Positions 49,516 through 59,027 of a stretch of DNA of 64,000 bases are shown here, piece after piece (the first letter of the stretch is position 1; every line of letters starts with the position of its first letter). Origin of the DNA: Hominenteromicrobium sp900549945 (GTDB taxonomy: Bacteria > Bacillota > Clostridia > Oscillospirales > Acutalibacteraceae). Below the pieces are notes generated by a model. That model did not search any database and was not told the DNA's origin. It saw only the letters and a program-made list of their open reading frames with translations. Made by a program: the position numbers and the translations under genes. The stretch covers positions 1 to 64,000 of the forward strand of contig CABRNK010000013.1 of assembly GCA_902472305.1 (NCBI GenBank), written 5' to 3'.

Positions 49516-50592
49516 TTATTTCTTTCTCCGGTTCTGCTCCGCCGCAATTTTATAGCGGAGCACAAGATAACTCCGGTCAATCGGGTGGATCACGCAGTCG
49601 CCGATCGTTTTTAACAGGATGAGGTTCAGCGTTTTGCCGAAGCTCTTTTTGTCGAGCGCCGTCGCCTCGACGATCTCGGCAAAGTCGAAGCCGCTCTTCA
49701 CCGGCAGGCCGTAGCTCTCGAGCACGCGGCGGATGCGCGCCGCCGTGCCCATTTCTGTGATACCGAGGCTCTCGCCGACCTCGGCCGCCATCACCATGCC
49801 GATCGCAACCGCACGGCCGTGCGAAAGCCCGGAAAAGCCGGTCAGCTTCTCGAGCGCGTGGCCGAAGGTGTGGCCGAAATTCAGGATCATGCGGCGGCCC
49901 TTGTCGGCCGTGTCCTCCTCGACGAGCACCTTTTTGCAGGCGATGCAGTGGCCGATCGCCGCCTCCATGCGGTCGATGATCTCGCCGTTTTCGAGCTTTT
50001 CAAACAGAGCGGCGTCCATGATGCAGCCGTATTTGATGACCTCGCCCATGCCATCCGTAAAATAATGCTCGGGCAGCGTGCGCAGCGTTTCCGGGTCTGC
50101 CACGACAAGCCGCGGCTGGTGGAACGCGCCGACGAGGTTCTTGCCGAACGGCAGGTCTACGCCGGTCTTGCCGCCGACGCTCGCATCGACCTGCGCGAGC
50201 AGCGAGGTCGGCACCTGCACGAAATCGATGCCGCGCAGAAACGTCGCCGCCGCAAAGCCGCCCATGTCGCCCGCAACGCCGCCGCCGAGCGTGACGATGA
50301 AGTCGGCGCGCGTGAAGCCGTTTTCCGAAAGCGCCTCGTACATCTGCATGACGGTCGAAAGCTGCTTGTTCGGCTCGCCGGCCTCGAACACGAAACTCGA
50401 AACGCGGAAGCCCGCCTCCGAAAGCGATTTTGCGAGGCGCTCGCCGTAGATCGGGAACACGTTTGTCTCACTGATAATCATCGCCTTGCTCCCCGCCTTG
50501 AACAGGGGCTTCAAAAGCGCGCCGGTACGGCCGAGCGCGCCGCTCTCCACGACGACGTCGTACGGTTTATCTGTGGAAATCGTAATGACCAT
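49516..50592 (-). CDS. aroB: 3-dehydroquinate synthase
   Basis: 358 residues. NAD- and zinc-dependent cyclisation of DAHP. G-G-G-V-A-G-D-M-G-G-F, Q-V-P-T-S-L-L-A-Q-V-D-A-S-V-G-G-K-T-G-V-D and N-F-G-H-T-F-G-H-A-L-E are all present. ATG overlaps the tyrA stop by one base (TAATG), so translation is coupled. Confidence 0.97.
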   Translation of the reverse strand: MVITISTDKPYDVVVESGALGRTGALLKPLFKAGSKAMIISETNVFPIYGERLAKSLSEAGFRVSSFVFEAGEPNKQLSTVMQMYEALSENGFTRADFIVTLGGGVAGDMGGFAAATFLRGIDFVQVPTSLLAQVDASVGGKTGVDLPFGKNLVGAFHQPRLVVADPETLRTLPEHYFTDGMGEVIKYGCIMDAALFEKLENGEIIDRMEAAIGHCIACKKVLVEEDTADKGRRMILNFGHTFGHALEKLTGFSGLSHGRAVAIGMVMAAEVGESLGITEMGTAARIRRVLESYGLPVKSGFDFAEIVEATALDKKSFGKTLNLILLKTIGDCVIHPIDRSYLVLRYKIAAEQNRRKK

Positions 50593-51419
50593 TATCCGAA
50601 TTTCTCCTTTTTTTCGCGCGCCGCCGAAAGGAGCGCCACGGTTTTTTCCCGGTCGCCGCGCGCGACGGCGTCCCGTATATCCTCGATGTTGCGGATCAGC
50701 TCCGAAAGCTCGTCCGTCAGCTCCTCCCGGTTCGAGAGGAACAGGTCGGCCCACAGTTCCGCGTTGATCCGCGCCACGCGGGAAACATCCCGGTAGCTGC
50801 CGGCGGAAAAACCGCCGTGCATCGCGCAGCGCGGGCTCATCACATACGCGCAGGCCAGCACATGCGGCACCTGTGAGGTGTAGGCAATCATGCGGTCGTG
50901 CTTCTGCGCCGTGCAGCACTGGATCGTGCCAAAACCCATCGCCTCGGCAAGGCCGGCGAGCGTCTGCACAGCCGCCTGCGGCGCTTCACCCGGCACGAGG
51001 ATGTACGAGGCGTTGTAGAAAAGCCCCGCATCGCTCGCCTCAAAGCCGCTCAGCTCCTTGCCCGCCATCGGGTGCCCGCCCACGTAGATAAAGCCGTGCG
51101 CGGCCGCAAGCGCCGAAAGCCTGCCGCACACGCCGCCCTTGATGCCGCAGACGTCCGTCACAATGCAGCCGGGCTTGAAGCGCGCGGCGTTTTCGCCGAC
51201 GAACGCGACCGCGTCCTCCGGGTACAGGCAGACGTAGACGACGTCCGCATTATGGAGCGCCGCCGTGCTGCCGATGCGGTCGATCGCACCGAGGGAGAGC
51301 GCGTCCAAAAGGACGTTTTCGTCGCGGTCAAGGCCGATGACCGTATGCGCCGTATTGGCCTTGAGCGCCTTTGCGATGGACCCGCCGATGAGGCCGAGCC
51401 CGAGGATTGCGATCTGCAT
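50592..51419 (-). CDS. tyrA: Prephenate dehydrogenase
   Basis: 275 residues. N-terminal NAD fold with G-L-G-L-I-G-G-S-I-A, then G-G-H-P-M-A-G-K-E and the helical dimerisation domain with Q-V-P-H-V-L-A. Makes 4-hydroxyphenylpyruvate. ATG at 51419 behind AAGGTTGAT. No ACT or chorismate-mutase domain is fused. It ends in TAATG with aroB. Confidence 0.94.
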   Translation of the reverse strand: MQIAILGLGLIGGSIAKALKANTAHTVIGLDRDENVLLDALSLGAIDRIGSTAALHNADVVYVCLYPEDAVAFVGENAARFKPGCIVTDVCGIKGGVCGRLSALAAAHGFIYVGGHPMAGKELSGFEASDAGLFYNASYILVPGEAPQAAVQTLAGLAEAMGFGTIQCCTAQKHDRMIAYTSQVPHVLACAYVMSPRCAMHGGFSAGSYRDVSRVARINAELWADLFLSNREELTDELSELIRNIEDIRDAVARGDREKTVALLSAAREKKEKFG

Positions 51420-51476
51420 GAAAATCAACCTTCCTTTTGGCGGGCGCCGCTGCCCGCAGCGCCCGGGAATTCCGGC

Positions 51477-52490
51477 TTACAGGCCCCTGACCGTCTCGGA
51501 AACGGCGCGCACCTTTTTCGCGAGCACGTCGAATTGGTCGGGCGTCAGCGACTGCGCGCCGTCGCACAGCGCGCGGCTCGGGTCGTTGTGCACCTCGATG
51601 ATGAGGCCGTCCGCGCCGACGGCCGCCGCGGCCACCGCAAGCGGCTCCACAAGCCAGTTGATGCCGCTCGCGTGGCTCGGATCGACGACGACCGGCAGGT
51701 GCGAGAGGCGCTTCAAAATCGGCACAGCCGAAATATCAAGCGTGTTGCGCGTGAACGTCTCATACGTGCGGATGCCGCGCTCGCAGAGGATGACGCGCTC
51801 GTTGCCGCCGGCCATGATGTACTCGGCGCTCATCAGAAGCTCCTCGATCGTATTCGCGAGGCCGCGCTTTAAGAGGATCGGCTTATCCGTGCGGCCGAGC
51901 GCCTTCAAAAGCTCGAAATTCTGCATGTTGCGCGCGCCAACCTGAATCACATCGACGTCCTCGAACAGGTCGAGATGGCTCGTGCTCATGATCTCTGTCA
52001 CGATCGGCAGGCCGGTTTCCCGTCTGGCCTCCTTCAGAAGCTCGAGGCCCTCGGCCTTGAGGCCCTGAAACGCATACGGCGAGGTGCGCGGCTTGAACGC
52101 GCCGCCGCGCAGAAACGCAGCGCCCGCCGCCTTGACGCGCGCGGCGACCGCGCAGATCTGCTCTTCGCTCTCCACGGAGCACGGGCCGGCGATCAGCGCG
52201 AGGCTGCCGTCACCGATCTTCTGCCCGCCCGGCAGCTCGACAATCGTGTTATCCGGGTGAAACTTGCGGTTCGCCTTTTTGTACGGCTCCTGCACGCGCT
52301 TGACGCTCTCGACGATGTCCTGCGCGGCGATGTACTCGCCGTCAACGGCGGCGGTATCGCCGAGCAGGCCGAGCACGGTGGAATGCGTGCCGACCCAGGT
52401 GTTCACGGTCACGCCGTAGCGCTCGGTGAGCATATCGACAAAGCTGTGTACCTGTTCCTCGCTGCGGTTGGATTTTAAGACGATGATCAT
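51477..52490 (-). CDS. aroF: DAHP synthase (AroF/AroA-beta type)
   Basis: 337 residues. First enzyme of the shikimate pathway (PEP + erythrose-4-phosphate). An N-terminal ferredoxin-like regulatory domain of about 70 residues (I-V-L-K-S-N-R-S-E-E-Q) precedes the barrel with A-G-P-C-S-V-E-S, G-G-A-F-K-P-R-T-S-P and V-D-P-S-H. This is the type whose regulatory domain senses Tyr/Phe. It lies directly behind the leader terminator. ATG at 52490 after AAAGG. Confidence 0.96.
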   Translation of the reverse strand: MIIVLKSNRSEEQVHSFVDMLTERYGVTVNTWVGTHSTVLGLLGDTAAVDGEYIAAQDIVESVKRVQEPYKKANRKFHPDNTIVELPGGQKIGDGSLALIAGPCSVESEEQICAVAARVKAAGAAFLRGGAFKPRTSPYAFQGLKAEGLELLKEARRETGLPIVTEIMSTSHLDLFEDVDVIQVGARNMQNFELLKALGRTDKPILLKRGLANTIEELLMSAEYIMAGGNERVILCERGIRTYETFTRNTLDISAVPILKRLSHLPVVVDPSHASGINWLVEPLAVAAAAVGADGLIIEVHNDPSRALCDGAQSLTPDQFDVLAKKVRAVSETVRGL

Positions 52491-52553
52491 GGTGGTTTCC
52501 CTTTCCTTTCTTTGCCGCGGGCCCGGGGCCCTGCCGCAGGCCGCACGGCCCAC

Positions 52554-52582
52554 AAAAAAAGCGGAGCCCCTGACGGCTCCGC
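52554..52582 (-). terminator. Attenuator terminator upstream of aroF
   Basis: GCGGAGCC/GGCTCCGC, a perfect 8-bp stem with a 6-nt loop, then seven T, 60 bp before the aroF start. A full terminator inside an operon leader points to attenuation. Confidence 0.88.
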
Positions 52583-52616
52583 TCTGGCATTTTGCTTGAA
52601 GTTGCAGAATATCCGA

Positions 52617-52748
52617 TCAGCGCGCGAAAGCTGCGCGCACCGCCGGAAAAGCGTCACCCGGGTTATTCACATACGACGAAAAGCACACGCTGAAAAATCG
52701 TGTGCTGCTATACTTTGTAAATCGTCTTGTGAATAAAGCGGAGCGCAT
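52617..52748 (-). CDS. Phe-rich leader peptide ORF
   Basis: 43 codons from an ATG at 52748 to TGA at 52617. Phe at positions 6, 10, 18, 19, 23, 34 and 41, Tyr at 13 and 26: 16% Phe against about 4% expected. AAGGA stands 11 nt upstream. The ATG is followed at once by the GCTCCGC segment that can pair with the terminator, so ribosome movement would decide which hairpin forms. Not a protein in its own right. Confidence 0.6.
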   Translation of the reverse strand: MRSALFTRRFTKYSSTRFFSVCFSSYVNNPGDAFPAVRAAFAR

Positions 52749-52810
52749 ACCTGTTGCCATCCTTCACAGTTTTTCCGCCGCCCGCCGGCGCGGAAGAACT
52801 TAATGGTAAA

Positions 52811-52839
52811 AGTTTACCCCCAGCCGCGCGATTTGTCAA
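52811..52839 (-). promoter_or_regulatory. aroF operon promoter
   Basis: TTGACA (52834-52839), 17 bp, TAAACT (52811-52816), inside the last codons of aroK. It gives the aroF-pheA block its own start, separate from aroE-aroK. Confidence 0.75.
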
Positions 52840-53474
52840 GCGTTTTCTTGCGGCTGTGCCGGGCGCCGCCTGCGGCGCCGCTTCCGGCGGCGCTTTTCCT
52901 TCACCGGCGCGCCCCCCTGCGGCTGCGCGGCGCGCTTCGGCAGCTCGACGCCGCGCAGCGCGCAGATGCGGCGCACCACGACGACCGTCGGCGCGCCGGC
53001 GTCCACGACGACATCGGCACTCTCAAGGTACTGCGGTCGCCGCTCCGAAAGCAGCCGCTCAATGACCGCCCGGCGGTCCGGCACCTGCAAAAGCGGGCGG
53101 CGCCTGTCGTTTTTCAGCCTCTCCTGCAAGGCCGCGAGCGGCACGTCGAGAAAATAGACCGTGCCGCCGCCCGCGTGAAACGCCTCCACATTTTCCGGGC
53201 GCATCAGCGTGCCGCCGCCGGTCGCGACCACGTAATCCGCACGCGCCGAAAGTGCGCGCACCGTTTCGGTCTCGAGCGCGCGGAAATGCGCCTCGCCGAA
53301 CCTGTCGAAGATCTCGCGAACCTTGAGCCCCGTTTTTTCCTCGATGTACCGGTCCATATCGACGAATTTCATGCCGAGCGCCGCGGCGAGCCTGCGGCCG
53401 ATCGTCGATTTGCCGCTGCCCATAAAGCCCGAAAGCACGATATTGCCGCGCGGGCGCTCCCTATCCGTTCCCAA
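52836..53474 (-). CDS. aroK: Shikimate kinase with Arg-rich tail
   Basis: 212 residues against about 170 usual. P-loop G-F-M-G-S-G-K-S-T-I-G, shikimate-binding D-M-D and G-G-G-T, lid R-R-P-L-L. The extra C-terminus (from about 180) has a run of about ten Arg/Lys and ends in a Pro/Gln stretch; this DNA also holds the aroF promoter. TTG start at 53474 behind AAGGAAG. The tail may be functionless. Confidence 0.93.
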   Translation of the reverse strand: MGTDRERPRGNIVLSGFMGSGKSTIGRRLAAALGMKFVDMDRYIEEKTGLKVREIFDRFGEAHFRALETETVRALSARADYVVATGGGTLMRPENVEAFHAGGGTVYFLDVPLAALQERLKNDRRRPLLQVPDRRAVIERLLSERRPQYLESADVVVDAGAPTVVVVRRICALRGVELPKRAAQPQGGAPVKEKRRRKRRRRRRPAQPQENA

Positions 53475-53510
53475 TCCTCATCTTCCTTTCCCGATGCCGC
53501 CAGCCGGCAT

Positions 53511-54377
53511 TTAAGCGAACAGCCGCTTTGTCTCGGCCTCGGCGTCGAGAATCAGCCGCTCGACGTCGCCGTCTGCAAACCGCGCGCCGTACCAGATTTC
53601 GTGCGCCGCCACGGCCTGACACACCAGCATGCCCATGCCGCCGACAGTTTTTAGCCCAAGGCGCCCGGCCGTGCGCAGAAATTCCGTCTCGCCGGGGTTA
53701 TACACGGCGTCGAACGCCGCGCCGCAGCGGGCGAGCACACTTTCGCCGACGATGCTTTTCCCCGCGTTCGGATACATGCCGACGCTCGTCGCATTGAGCG
53801 CGAGGCTGTAGCGGCAGCACTCGCTTTCAAGCGCCGCATAGTGCAAAACGCGGAACACGCCCTTTTTCCCGAGCCGCCTGCACAGCGCGGAAATCTCGTC
53901 CACGAGCGCGCGGGCCTTTTCCATCGACTCCGCCCGGCAGGCAAAATCGATCTGCGGCGCGTCGGCGGAGAGCACGGCCTCAAACGCCACGGCGCGCGCC
54001 GCGCCCCCGCGCCCAAGGATCAGAAGCCGGCCTGAAAAATCCAGTCCGCAGCGCCGCAGGGCCTTTTCGCAGCCGACGCCGTCCGTCGTGTAGCCCGTCA
54101 TGCGGCCGCTTTCATTTTTGACCGTGTTGACGGAGCCGAACAGCGCCGCCTTTTCATCCACCGCGTCGAGAAACGGCAAAATCGCGCTCTTGTGCGGAAT
54201 CGTGATGTTAAAGCCCGAGAGCGCGCGCAGCGCCGGAAGCTGCGCCGAAAGCACGGGCACGTCCAGCACGTCGTACGCCGGCGAAAGGCCGGAAAGCGCG
54301 AAGAGGCGCGCGTGAATAAACGGCGACATTGTGTGGCCGATGGGGTGCCCGATCACGGCAAAGCGGGAAATATCCAT
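53511..54377 (-). CDS. aroE: Shikimate dehydrogenase
   Basis: 288 residues. Substrate motif V-I-G-H-P-I-G-H-T-M-S-P, N-I-T-I-P-H-K and NADP loop G-R-G-G-A-A-R-A, with N-A-T-S-V-G-M and the Q-A-V-A-A-H-E end. ATG at 54377 behind GGAAAGGA. First gene of the aro block. Divergent from acpP. Confidence 0.95.
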   Translation of the reverse strand: MDISRFAVIGHPIGHTMSPFIHARLFALSGLSPAYDVLDVPVLSAQLPALRALSGFNITIPHKSAILPFLDAVDEKAALFGSVNTVKNESGRMTGYTTDGVGCEKALRRCGLDFSGRLLILGRGGAARAVAFEAVLSADAPQIDFACRAESMEKARALVDEISALCRRLGKKGVFRVLHYAALESECCRYSLALNATSVGMYPNAGKSIVGESVLARCGAAFDAVYNPGETEFLRTAGRLGLKTVGGMGMLVCQAVAAHEIWYGARFADGDVERLILDAEAETKRLFA

Positions 54378-54421
54378 CTGCGGGTATCCTTTCCGGCACG
54401 GAAAAAATTTGCAATTGCATA

Positions 54422-54450
54422 TTGACAAACAATCCGTGCATCAATACAAT
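54422..54450 (+). promoter_or_regulatory. acpP promoter
   Basis: TTGACA (54422-54427), 17 bp, TACAAT (54445-54450). The leader is about 95 nt with a small internal stem. No FapR-type palindrome is seen. Confidence 0.85.
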
Positions 54451-54550
54451 GTAGGTAAAGTACATCCCGATTGTATCACGCCTGCGGCATTTTGTCCATA
54501 CGGCAGGTGGGTGGTACTTGAACTATATTATGATATAGGAGGAAAATGAA

Positions 54551-54778
54551 ATGGTTCTGGAGAAAGTCATTGAAATTCTTGCGGATCAGCTCAGCGTCGA
54601 CCCGGCAATCATCAACGAGGATTCCAATCTCGTCGATGATCTGGATGCGGACTCCCTCGCCGTTATCGATCTGATCATGTGCATTGAGGATGAGTTCAAG
54701 ATTGAAGTTCCCGACAGCGAAGTCGAGAACCTCAAGACTGTCGGCGCGATCGTGCAGTTCATCGAAGACCATCAGTAA
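54551..54778 (+). CDS. acpP: Acyl carrier protein
   Basis: 75 residues, acidic, with the phosphopantetheine site D-A-D-S-L (Ser 36). Carries growing fatty acyl chains. Starts after AGGAGG. It is not next to fatty-acid synthesis genes here. The neighbour proS lies 156 bp downstream without a clear terminator. Confidence 0.95.
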   Translation: MVLEKVIEILADQLSVDPAIINEDSNLVDDLDADSLAVIDLIMCIEDEFKIEVPDSEVENLKTVGAIVQFIEDHQ

Positions 54779-54934
54779 TGCTTTCAGCATAACCCGGGGC
54801 GGGCAGCGCAGGCTGTCCGCCCTTCGCTTTCTGCGCATGCGGGCGGAAAAACCGGCGCGGCGGCGCGGATTTCCCTTGCTTTTCCCGCCCGCATTCGCTA
54901 TAATAAGCACAGCACCTCGAAAGGATTGATTTCT

Positions 54935-56374
<1,440 letters not shown>

Positions 56375-56416
56375 TTTTCCCCGCGGGGCACCGGCGCGAT
56401 AGAGAAAACGAACCTA

Positions 56417-56450
56417 CGGGGCTGCCGGAACTTGCCGGCGGCCCCGTTTT
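56417..56450 (+). terminator. Terminator after proS
   Basis: CGGGGC-T-GCCGG pairs with CCGGC-G-GCCCCG (one internal mismatch), then TTTT. Confidence 0.78.
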
Positions 56451-56507
56451 GCGCTTCTGTGCGCCATTGTGCTGCAAAAAGTATCAGAATTTTTTACAGA
56501 AAAGGGC

Positions 56508-56536
56508 TTTACATTTCCCCGCGGATGGGCTAAAAT
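56508..56536 (+). promoter_or_regulatory. Promoter of the third sugar pair
   Basis: TTTACA (56508-56513), 17 bp, TAAAAT (56531-56536). Confidence 0.8.
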
Positions 56537-56609
56537 GTAGATGCAATATTAACTTACGGCGGATTTCTGCCCCTTGGAAATCCGTGGAAGAATTAGGAGG
56601 AGAAATCCA

Positions 56610-57728
56610 ATGGCAAATGTAAGAGTTGGCTTCATCGGCTGCGGCGGCATCGCAAACGGCAAGCATTTTCCGGGCATGGCGCAGCAGGAAGGCGTCGATA
56701 TGTGCGCATTCTGCGACCTCATTCTTGAGAGAGCTGAGAAGGCCGCAAAGGAATACGGCACCCCGGACGCGAAGGTTTACACCGACTACAAGGAGCTTCT
56801 GGCTGACCCGACGATCGACGCTGTTCATGTTCTGACCCCGAACATCGCGCACTGCGAGATCACGATCGCCGCGCTCGAGGCCGGCAAGCACGTTCTCTGC
56901 GAGAAGCCGATGGCTGCGACCGAGGCGGACGCGAAGAAGATGCTCGAGGCGAGAGACAGAACCGGCAAGATGCTGACGATCGGCTATCAGTACCGCCACT
57001 TCGCGGAGAATCAGGTCGCGAAGAAGGTTGTCGACGATGGCTGGCTGGGCGACATCTACTATGCTGAGGCTACATACCTGCGCCGCCGCGGCGTTCCGAC
57101 GTGGGGCGTTTTCACGGACAAGTCCAAGCAGGGCGGCGGTCCGCTGATCGACATCGGCACCCATGCGCTCGACCTCACGCTGTTCCTCATGAACAACTAC
57201 GACGTCGATTACGTTGTCGGCACCTCCTTTGAGAAGCTCGGCCGCATCCTCGATGCAGAGCATCAGGGTCAGGTCAACCACAGAGGCGAGTTCGACAGCT
57301 GGAACAACGAGACCTACGACGTTGAGGACTCCGCTGTCGGCCACATCAAGATGAAGAACGGCGCCGTCATCAACCTGCGCGCTGCGTGGGCCATCAACAT
57401 GGCTGAGGACTACGGCGCAAGCAATCAGGCGTTCACGATGCTCGCCGGCACGAAGGGCGGCCTCGACACGAAGGAAAACCGTGTCCGCCTGAACCATGTC
57501 GTTGCGGCACAGCCGACGATCTCCTGGGTCGGCAACAAAATCGAGCCGTACATCCCGGGCTTCTCTCAGGGTCCGGCTCCGAAGTCCAAGGAAGCCGACA
57601 TTTGGGTTAAGGCGCTGAAGGGCGAGGGCGAGCTGTTCGTCACCGCAGATCAGGCTTATGTCGTCACAAAGATTCTCGACGCGATCTATCAGTCCTCCAA
57701 GACTGGCAAGCCGGTCTACTTCGATTAA
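56610..57728 (+). CDS. Gfo/Idh/MocA-family oxidoreductase
   Basis: 372 residues. F-I-G-C-G-G-I-A nucleotide fold, C-E-K-P-M closing motif, and the D-I-G-T-H-A-L-D catalytic segment (His). Starts six bases after AGGAGGAG. Synonymous codons are less GC-biased than in neighbours (more GTT, GAG, AAG), suggesting strong expression. Followed 82 bp later by an IolE-like isomerase under the same promoter. Confidence 0.92.
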   Translation: MANVRVGFIGCGGIANGKHFPGMAQQEGVDMCAFCDLILERAEKAAKEYGTPDAKVYTDYKELLADPTIDAVHVLTPNIAHCEITIAALEAGKHVLCEKPMAATEADAKKMLEARDRTGKMLTIGYQYRHFAENQVAKKVVDDGWLGDIYYAEATYLRRRGVPTWGVFTDKSKQGGGPLIDIGTHALDLTLFLMNNYDVDYVVGTSFEKLGRILDAEHQGQVNHRGEFDSWNNETYDVEDSAVGHIKMKNGAVINLRAAWAINMAEDYGASNQAFTMLAGTKGGLDTKENRVRLNHVVAAQPTISWVGNKIEPYIPGFSQGPAPKSKEADIWVKALKGEGELFVTADQAYVVTKILDAIYQSSKTGKPVYFD

Positions 57729-57810
57729 TTCCATCTGTTCATCCGTGTGCGGCGGCATTCCTTGTCGCCGCACATTTTCTACAGTATGAAAATGAAAGGC
57801 GGTTTTTCCC

Positions 57811-58662
57811 GTGGAAAATATCAATGTTCAGGTCTATTCGCTCGTTTCCGAGCCGATCAGCGCTGTTGAAAAGCTGCGCACCATCGCGAAGCTCGGCTTC
57901 TCCGGCGCCGAATTCACCGCGGACTTCACGCAGGTCCCGCTGGACGAAATGAAAAAGGTGCTCGAGGAAACCGGCCTCAAGGTAAACTCCGCGCACGTCG
58001 GCCTCGACCAGATCGAGTCCGTGCTGCCGTATTTCGCAGAGCTCGGCGCAAAGCTCGTCATCTGCCCGATGACAAATTTCTGCAATAAGGCGGAGGCGCT
58101 CGAGGTCGCCGAGGAGCTGAACCGTCTCGGCCGCATCGCGAAGCCGTACGGCATCAAGATCGGCTACCACAACCACACCGACGAGTTCTACAAGGACGAG
58201 GGCAAATACCTCTACGACTGGCTGATCGATGCCTGCGACCCCGAAGTCACCGCATTTCAGGTTGACTGCGGCTGGTGCAGCGCCGCCGGCGTGGATCCGG
58301 TTGAATTTATCAACAGTCATGCGGGCCGCATCGCGAGCATCCACATCAAGGAGAACGGCGGCGTCATCGGCGCAAAGCAGCCGCAGTCCCGCTATGACAC
58401 GACCCCGCGCTTCAAGTTTGAGAAGGATGCGGACGGCAACCCGATCTTCCCGCCCGAGTTCCTCAAGATGAAGGAGGAGCACGACAAGCTGAACGTCCCG
58501 CAGGGCGCCGGCATCGTCGATTGGAAGGCCGTGAAGGCGGCGGCGGACGCGCAGTACGACGGTGTGATCTACGTTGTGGAGCGCGAAGCCAGCTACAACG
58601 ACCCGCAGGACCGCGTCGCGTGTCTCGCCGAGGACATCGCGTGGCTCAAGGCGAACCTGTAA
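57811..58662 (+). CDS. Sugar phosphate isomerase/epimerase (IolE-like)
   Basis: 283 residues. TIM barrel with G-Y-H-N-H-T-D-E-F, F-Q-V-D-C-G-W-C-S-A-A-G-V-D-P and I-H-I-K-E-N; metal ligands Glu/Asp/His visible. GTG start behind AAAGGCGG. Shares Y-H-N-H-x-x-E-F and A-G-x-D-P with the protein at 27612. Probably works on the keto-sugar made by the dehydrogenase upstream. Confidence 0.88.
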   Translation: MENINVQVYSLVSEPISAVEKLRTIAKLGFSGAEFTADFTQVPLDEMKKVLEETGLKVNSAHVGLDQIESVLPYFAELGAKLVICPMTNFCNKAEALEVAEELNRLGRIAKPYGIKIGYHNHTDEFYKDEGKYLYDWLIDACDPEVTAFQVDCGWCSAAGVDPVEFINSHAGRIASIHIKENGGVIGAKQPQSRYDTTPRFKFEKDADGNPIFPPEFLKMKEEHDKLNVPQGAGIVDWKAVKAAADAQYDGVIYVVEREASYNDPQDRVACLAEDIAWLKANL

Positions 58663-58677
58663 ATTTTAAAATTCGGA

Positions 58678-58708
58678 CGGACGGATGCGGACTGCATCCG
58701 TCCGTTTT
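58678..58708 (+). terminator. Terminator 1 after the isomerase gene
   Basis: CGGACGGATGC (58678-58688)/GCATCCGTCCG (58694-58704), then TTTT. Confidence 0.88.
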
Positions 58709-58741
58709 GCCGCTGCTCTGAAAAATCCGCTTAAAACACCG

Positions 58742-58788
58742 AAAAAACTGCGGCGAACCGTCTGGAATAGGTTCGCCGCAGTCTTTTT
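58742..58788. terminator. Bidirectional terminator
   Basis: CTGCGGCGAACC (58748-58759)/GGTTCGCCGCAG (58770-58781), with T5 on the plus and T6 on the minus side. Confidence 0.88.
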
Positions 58789-58789
58789 G

Positions 58790-58996
58790 TTACGGAGCCG
58801 CCGAGGTTTCAGCAGCCTCCTCTTTCGCCTGTTTAAAAAACTCGTTTTGCCGCCGCTGCTCCCCGAAATGAAATTTCGGATGCCGGCACAGCCGGAAAAT
58901 CCCCGTAAAAGGCCGCGCGCGGGCCATGGACTTTCCGCCGCCTGCCAAGCGGAAATCCCCGAAGGCATCTGCCTCCGGGGACTTTTTTATCCACAT
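58790..58996 (-). CDS. Small basic ORF, uncertain
   Basis: 68 codons between the esterase stop and the bidirectional terminator. Reads F-R-L-C-R-H-P-K-F-H-F-G-E-Q-R-R-Q-N-E-F-F, then K-E-E-A-A-E-T-S-A-A-P. The start (ATG at 58996 or 58926) has no ribosome site. It contains the arms of hairpins from other features. I do not recognise it; it could be read-through from the esterase gene. Confidence 0.25.
   Translation of the reverse strand: MWIKKSPEADAFGDFRLAGGGKSMARARPFTGIFRLCRHPKFHFGEQRRQNEFFKQAKEEAAETSAAP
58956..58988 (+). terminator. Terminator-like hairpin before the esterase stop
   Basis: TCCCCG (58956-58961)/CGGGGA (58976-58981) around AGGCA/TGCCT, then CTTTTTT. Rightward orientation with no rightward gene directly before it. 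Confidence 0.7.
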
Positions 58997-59027
58997 GCCG
59001 GCACAGGCTTCGTGGAAAACCTTTACC

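Larger units (their letters stand above)
52491..52804 (-). promoter_or_regulatory. Attenuator leader of the aro operon
   Basis: About 310 nt from the promoter at 52811-52839 to aroF. It contains a 43-codon ORF with seven Phe, a terminator 34 nt after that ORF, and a 10-nt segment (52735-52744) that can pair with the terminator's 5' arm (52576-52585), forming a competing antiterminator. TTATTCACA/TGTGAATAA and AGCACACG/CGTGTGCT stems lie within the ORF. No T-box element is seen. Best read as translation-dependent attenuation responding to Phe. Confidence 0.65.

Noticed and set aside
52491..52804. T-box riboswitch before aroF
   Set aside because: No AGGGTGGNACCGCG-type bulge sequence or Stem I pattern was found; the leader ORF explains the layout better.
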